Source of the DNA: Thermoanaerobaculia bacterium
GTDB lineage: Bacteria > Acidobacteriota > Thermoanaerobaculia > UBA5066
Direction of reading: 5' to 3'
Length of the DNA stretch: 9,323 nucleotides
NCBI GenBank assembly: GCA_017999215.1
Contig: JAGOBQ010000130.1
Coordinates: 1-9,323 of the forward strand
Position 1 is the first letter of the stretch; every line of letters begins with the position of its first letter. Made by a program: the position numbers and the translations under genes. This document shows positions 6,148 through 9,323 of the stretch, piece by piece. The notes under the pieces are model-generated. The model was not told the DNA's origin. It was given only the letters and a program-made list of their open reading frames with translations, and did no database searches.

Positions 6148-6382
6148 CGAGAAGCGCCTCGGCCTGGATACCGAGGAAGGTCTCGACCCCGGCCTCGGCT
6201 TCGTCCTGGCCGAGCACCTCGTACGCCTCCGCAAGGCGACGCTCGGTCGACTGCCGAGCCCTTTCCCCGAGCGCTTGAACCACGAGCCGGTTCAGGCTGA
6301 CGCCCTCTCGCTCCGCCAGCTTCCTCGCGGCGCGATAGACCGAGTCAGGGATGCGAACGGTCAGGGAGTGAGTCGCTGGCAT
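6140..6382 (-). CDS. Ribbon-helix-helix (CopG/HicB-like) antitoxin partner of MazF
   Basis: An 80-residue protein directly before mazF and overlapping it by 8 bp, so taken as its antitoxin. Residues about 5-43 form a ribbon-helix-helix DNA-binding domain: strand HSLTVRIPDSVY, then ARKLAEREGVSLNRLVVQAL. The acidic C-terminal half (about 45-80, ending FLGIQAEALLDG) would wrap and block the toxin. It is not an AbrB-type MazE, so this is a mixed RHH-MazF pair, a combination that occurs in other genomes. The start is ATG 6382-6380 with GAGG at 6393-6390 and 7 nt spacing. An inverted repeat at 6402-6422 just upstream is a candidate operator for autorepression by the RHH dimer or the toxin complex. 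Confidence 0.88.
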   Translation of the reverse strand: MPATHSLTVRIPDSVYRAARKLAEREGVSLNRLVVQALGERARQSTERRLAEAYEVLGQDEAEAGVETFLGIQAEALLDG

Positions 6383-6401
6383 CAGACTACCTCGAGAAGA
6401 A

Positions 6402-6422
6402 TGGTATCAGTTTTTGACACCA
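6402..6422. promoter_or_regulatory. Inverted repeat, candidate antitoxin operator
   Basis: TGGTATCA-GTTTT-TGACACCA: 8-bp arms matching at 7 of 8 positions around a 5-nt spacer. It lies 19 nt upstream of the antitoxin ATG and just behind the Shine-Dalgarno, where an autoregulatory operator is expected, and stands out as the most A/T-rich spot between barrel and antitoxin. No T-run follows on the minus strand, so it is unlikely to terminate the barrel transcript. Operator role is inference. Confidence 0.5.
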
Positions 6423-6428
6423 CCCTTT

Positions 6429-6437
6429 TCCCCCGAT
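6429..6437. repeat. 9-bp direct repeat, copy 2, at barrel-side edge of the accessory block
   Basis: TCCCCCGAT on the plus strand, 6 nt past the barrel stop codon and identical in orientation to the copy at 4273-4281. Together the copies bracket the toxin-antitoxin/ATPase/PIN block exactly. Confidence 0.5.
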
Positions 6438-6443
6438 CCCCCT

Positions 6444-7730
6444 TCACTTCGTCTCCAGCCCGAAGTCGACGTCGAGGTTCAGGTACAGCCGGTTGATCGT
6501 GCGGGAGACGCCCGCGTAGTTCGACTCCGTCTCGTACCGCGAGATGAGCGGCGTCAGGGCGATCGCCCTCGAGAGGCGAATCGTCGCCCCCGCGCCGTAC
6601 TCCGTGATGTCGTCCGTCCGCGACGGCGTCCCCGCCGGCGCGCCGATCGCCCCGGCGTAGGCATTCGTCCCGAGGCTCCCGTAGCCCCGGAGGACGAAGC
6701 GGTTCCCGAGCGTCACGTTGAGGGCCGCGAAGTTCCGCGACTCGAGGTAGTAGTTCTCGGAAATGGAGATCGACGGCACCGGCCCCCGGCTTCCCCCCAC
6801 CTGGAGCTCTACCGGGTTCGCGACGAACCACGAGGCGAAGTACGAATAGGTCGTCGTGTCGAAGGGGACGTAGGGGCTCCCGGCGAAGCGCGCCTCGCTC
6901 TTCCTCTTCCCCACCGAGCCGTTGAGGTAGAAGCGCTCCCTGTCGTACCGGGCCGTCACGGCCCAACCCGTCTGATCGTTGTCGCGCGCCTGCGGCGCCG
7001 TCACGAACTCCTGCCGGCCGCCCAGGTACTGCGCCCCCACCGAGAACCACTCGCGCAGCTCGTAGCGGACGCCCGCCCGCCAGAGCGCCTCGTCGCGGTC
7101 GAGGTTCGAGGCCGTCGGCGCCCCGCCGATCACGAGCGCCGAGTCGTCGTAGCGCGTCCTCGCCGCCTGGTAGCCGGCGAGAAGGCTCAACCGGGGGAGG
7201 ACGTCGACCTCGAGGTCGGCCTTTCCGTCCGTCGTCGTCCGGAGCCGCGCCACCGTCGCCTCCGAGCTGACGATCTCCGACCTCTTCTGGTACCCGCCGC
7301 CTCCCTCGAACGTGAGCCGGTTGAAGAGCGCGACGACGGAGCCCGAGTACGTCCCTCCCCAGCCGCGGAGGTCCTCCGAGTCGAGGTACCAGGTGTACTC
7401 GGGGACGATCGTCCCCCGTATCGCCCACTTCTCCCCGAGCGGCACGAGGAGCCGCGTGCCTCCGGCCACCGTCGCCGTCCAGTCGGAGACGGGGTTCGTC
7501 GGGCTCCCGGTGACGTTGTCGTTGTAGCCCACGTCCCGGAGGGCGAGCACCGGCAGGAGCCTGAGCGGCCCGAGCCGGAATCGAGCCGACTCCGACTCGC
7601 GCTCGACCCTCTGCTTCGTCGTCGTCGTCCTCTCGAACGGCACGTTCGCGCCGCCGAGGATCTGCGCGGAGGCGCGGCCAGGCAGGACGACGAGGGCGAC
7701 GGCCCCGGCCAGGTAAGCAGCTCCTTTCAT
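6444..7730 (-). CDS. Outer-membrane beta-barrel protein of the polysaccharide locus
   Basis: A 428-residue outer-membrane protein. Signal peptide 1-22 (MKGAAYLAGAVALVVLPGRA, cleavage after ASA). After a short linker with a Thr/Arg/Glu-rich part (33-50), RDVGYNDNV at 65-73 opens a long run of alternating amphipathic strands rich in Tyr, Trp, Phe and Gly, such as RGTIVPEYTWYLDS, GVRYELREWFSVGAQYLGG and TYSYFASWFVANPVELQVGG, with polar loops between. Strands fill the protein to the end (RLYLNLDVDFGLETK); the usual terminal Phe is not the last residue. This is the profile of EpsL-like barrels of exopolysaccharide loci. Its ATG at 7730 overlaps the dehydratase stop (ATGA). Likely role: the outer-membrane pore for the polymer, working with the OPX protein. 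The frame open upstream to 9017 is shadow of the dehydratase gene. Confidence 0.82.
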   Translation of the reverse strand: MKGAAYLAGAVALVVLPGRASAQILGGANVPFERTTTTKQRVERESESARFRLGPLRLLPVLALRDVGYNDNVTGSPTNPVSDWTATVAGGTRLLVPLGEKWAIRGTIVPEYTWYLDSEDLRGWGGTYSGSVVALFNRLTFEGGGGYQKRSEIVSSEATVARLRTTTDGKADLEVDVLPRLSLLAGYQAARTRYDDSALVIGGAPTASNLDRDEALWRAGVRYELREWFSVGAQYLGGRQEFVTAPQARDNDQTGWAVTARYDRERFYLNGSVGKRKSEARFAGSPYVPFDTTTYSYFASWFVANPVELQVGGSRGPVPSISISENYYLESRNFAALNVTLGNRFVLRGYGSLGTNAYAGAIGAPAGTPSRTDDITEYGAGATIRLSRAIALTPLISRYETESNYAGVSRTINRLYLNLDVDFGLETK

Positions 7731-9323
7731 TTCGCCCCCGCCTGCTTCCCGCGACCGTCCCTCCGAAGCGGGATGATCTCGGCCCCTTCGTTCGCCCGTC
7801 GTCGGATCACCTCCACGACCTCCTTCGGCAGCTCGTCGGTATCGGGCTCGGGCCGCTTCACCTCGGGCGCCTCGAGTGAAGCCTCGGGGATGAGCCGAGA
7901 GAGGGCTCTCCGGACCTCCGCACCGTCGCCCCTTCGCGCCCCGAGCACCAGCTCGCGCACGCCCGCCTCCACCTCCTCGGGCGCGTGCCGGGGAATCTTC
8001 CCGACGAAGATCTTCGGGTGCCGCGTCTTCTCCACCTGGTCTTCCGTCGTCCCCAGCTCCTCGAAGAGCTTCTCGCCCGGCCGGAGGCCGGTGATGTGGA
8101 TCTGGATGTCCTCCTCGGGCCGAAGGCCCGAGAGGCGGATCATGTCGCGGGCGACGTCGAGGATCTTCACCGGCTTCCCCATGTCGAGGATGAAGATCTC
8201 GCCCCCCTCGCCGAGCGCTCCCGCCTGGAGGACGAGCTGCGCCGCCTCGGGAATCGTCATGAAGTAACGGGTCATCTTCGCGTGCGTCACCGTCACCGGC
8301 CCGCCGCGGCGAATCTGCTCCTTGAAGATAGGGATCACCGAGCCCGTGGAACCGAGAACGTTCCCGAACCTCACGGCCACGAACTTCGTCTCGTGGCGCG
8401 CGTCGATGCACTGGACGACCAGCTCGGCCATCCGCTTGCTCGCTCCCATCACCGAGGTGGGGTTTACAGCCTTGTCGGTGGAGATGAGGACGAACGTCTC
8501 CACTCCCGCCGCGGCCGCCTCCTCCCCGAGAGCCATCGTGCCGACGACGTTGTTCTTGATCGCCTCGCCGGGGTTCAGCTCCATCATCGGCACGTGCTTG
8601 TGCGCCGCCGCGTGAAGCACCACCTGCGGCCGGTGCTCCTCGAAGATGCGGCGCATCCGTTCCCTGTCCGCCACGTCCGCGATGAGGGGCACGACCTCGA
8701 TCGCGGCCCAGTGCCGCTTCATTTCCTGCTCGATCTGGAAGAGGAAGGGCTCGGCCCGCTCGACGAGGAGGACCTTCCTCGGCTCGTAGCGGGCTACCTG
8801 CCGTACCAGCTCGGAGCCGATCGACCCTCCCGCCCCCGTCACCATCACCGTCCGGCCGCCGAGGAAACCCCGGAGCCCCGCGGCGTCGAGCCGCACCGGG
8901 TCGCGCCCAAGGAGGTCCTCGATATCCACGTCGCGGATGGGGTTCGTGGAGACCCGCCCCTGCAGGATGTCGTAGAGCCCCGGGATGATCCGCACCTTCA
9001 CGGGCACCTTGTCGCAAATCTCCACGATGCGCAGGATCTCGGCCCTCGAGCCCTTCGCGATCGTGATAACGACGTGGTCGATCTCGAGCTCACGGACGAG
9101 CCGGGGGATGTCCTCCGCCGTCCCGAGCACCTTCACGTCCTGGATCGTCGAGCCGATCTTCTGCGAATCGTCGTCGATAAAGCCCTTCACCTCGATGTCG
9201 AGGTCGCCCCGGCCGAAGATCTCCCGGATGGCGAGCACACCCGCCCGCCCGGCGCCAACGATGAGGACGGCCTTCCGGGCCACTCGGCTACGTTCGCGCG
9301 CCGTGGCCTGCCGCTCGTACCGC
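7727..9323 (-). CDS. Membrane-type nucleotide-sugar 4,6-dehydratase (WbpM/PglF/CapD family), N-terminus cut by window edge
   Basis: Converts a UDP-N-acetylhexosamine to its 4-keto-6-deoxy form, an early step toward amino- and deoxy-sugars for cell-surface glycans. Numbering from the codon at 9283: an N-terminal Rossmann domain with VGAGRAG at 9-15; the dehydratase NAD-binding motif VTGAGGSIGS at 148-157; HAAAHKHVPMME at 224-235; ISTDKAVNPTSVMGASKR at 267-284; RFGNVLGSTGSV at 305-316; and GLRPGEKLFEEL at 399-410. The usual Tyr of the Ser-Tyr-Lys triad is Met279 with Lys283, the Ser-Met-Lys variant known from WbpM and PglF. The GTG at 9283-9281 is not a convincing start: the frame is open to the edge (RYERQATARERSR before it), and family members carry four N-terminal membrane helices and reach about 600-650 residues. 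The C-terminus past about 440 is a charged extension. The stop overlaps the barrel start. Confidence 0.92.
   Translation of the reverse strand, partial: RYERQATARERSRVARKAVLIVGAGRAGVLAIREIFGRGDLDIEVKGFIDDDSQKIGSTIQDVKVLGTAEDIPRLVRELEIDHVVITIAKGSRAEILRIVEICDKVPVKVRIIPGLYDILQGRVSTNPIRDVDIEDLLGRDPVRLDAAGLRGFLGGRTVMVTGAGGSIGSELVRQVARYEPRKVLLVERAEPFLFQIEQEMKRHWAAIEVVPLIADVADRERMRRIFEEHRPQVVLHAAAHKHVPMMELNPGEAIKNNVVGTMALGEEAAAAGVETFVLISTDKAVNPTSVMGASKRMAELVVQCIDARHETKFVAVRFGNVLGSTGSVIPIFKEQIRRGGPVTVTHAKMTRYFMTIPEAAQLVLQAGALGEGGEIFILDMGKPVKILDVARDMIRLSGLRPEEDIQIHITGLRPGEKLFEELGTTEDQVEKTRHPKIFVGKIPRHAPEEVEAGVRELVLGARRGDGAEVRRALSRLIPEASLEAPEVKRPEPDTDELPKEVVEVIRRRANEGAEIIPLRRDGRGKQAGAK

Larger units (their letters stand above)
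4282..6428. other. Accessory block (toxin-antitoxin, ATPase, PIN remnant) inserted in the export operon
   Basis: About 2.15 kb lying between the 9-bp direct repeats. It contains an RHH antitoxin and MazF toxin (minus), an AAA_14/DUF4143 ATPase (plus) and a broken VapC-like PIN gene (minus). None of these belongs to polysaccharide pathways, and the block breaks an otherwise overlapping gene chain. No transposase, integrase or terminal inverted repeat is visible, so the mode of entry is unknown; its unity as one transferred piece is inference from content and position. Confidence 0.6.

Noticed and set aside
6148..6234. Longer MazF start at 6234
   Set aside because: The additional residues lie in the antitoxin gene and are Arg/Ser/Pro-rich; MazF homology begins at RRGEIW just after the ATG at 6147.
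6414..8267. 617-codon plus-strand frame opposite barrel and dehydratase
   Set aside because: Crosses two real genes on the other strand and yields Arg/Pro/Val-rich low-complexity sequence without motifs.
7731..9017. Upstream extension of the barrel frame to 9017 (857 residues)
   Set aside because: It is antisense-frame shadow within the dehydratase gene; the signal peptide at the ATG 7730 marks the true start.
9281..9283. GTG as the true start of the dehydratase
   Set aside because: The frame stays open to the window edge and this family has N-terminal membrane helices before the Rossmann motif, so the gene starts outside the window.

Overview
This is a very GC-rich window (by eye around 70% G+C) from a Gram-negative bacterium. 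It carries an outer-membrane beta-barrel, a periplasmic polysaccharide-export (OPX) protein and a Wzc-type tyrosine autokinase, which together imply a two-membrane envelope. Strong G/C third positions, GTG/TTG starts and overlapping stop/start codons fit a high-GC lineage such as Myxococcota or Acidobacteriota. That placement is inference; no rRNA or other marker gene is present.

Most of the window is one minus-strand exopolysaccharide/capsule locus, read from high to low coordinates. First comes the C-terminal three quarters or so of a membrane-type nucleotide-sugar 4,6-dehydratase (WbpM/PglF/CapD family, 9323-7727, cut by the window edge). Next is an outer-membrane beta-barrel (7730-6444), whose start overlaps the dehydratase stop. 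After an interruption come an OPX protein of Wza type (4269-3418), a fused Wzz/BY-kinase (3418-1109), a PHP-family phosphotyrosine phosphatase (1104-388) and the start of an unrecognised secreted or anchored protein (391-1, cut by the edge). The genes on either side of the interruption overlap or abut, as expected for a translationally coupled operon. Inferred joint job: the dehydratase starts synthesis of an unusual sugar, the kinase/phosphatase pair cycles Tyr phosphorylation to control chain length and export, and the OPX protein plus barrel carry the polymer across the periplasm and outer membrane.

The interruption (about 4282-6428) is an accessory block of about 2.15 kb. It holds a ribbon-helix-helix antitoxin and MazF/PemK toxin pair on the minus strand with an inverted-repeat candidate operator, a plus-strand AAA_14/DUF4143 ATPase, and the C-terminal half of a VapC-like PIN toxin that is clearly broken. 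A 9-bp direct repeat, TCCCCCGAT, lies at both edges (4273-4281 and 6429-6437). Collapsing it would put the OPX start 18 nt behind the barrel stop, restoring the close packing seen elsewhere in the locus.

Points most worth following up: the block inserted in the export operon and its flanking repeat; an OPX protein without the outer-membrane helix of E. coli Wza beside a dedicated beta-barrel, suggesting a two-part outer-membrane translocon; and a BY-kinase with two separate Gly-Tyr repeat tracts, one at the usual C-terminus and one in the linker before the kinase domain, both encoded by hexanucleotide repeats.
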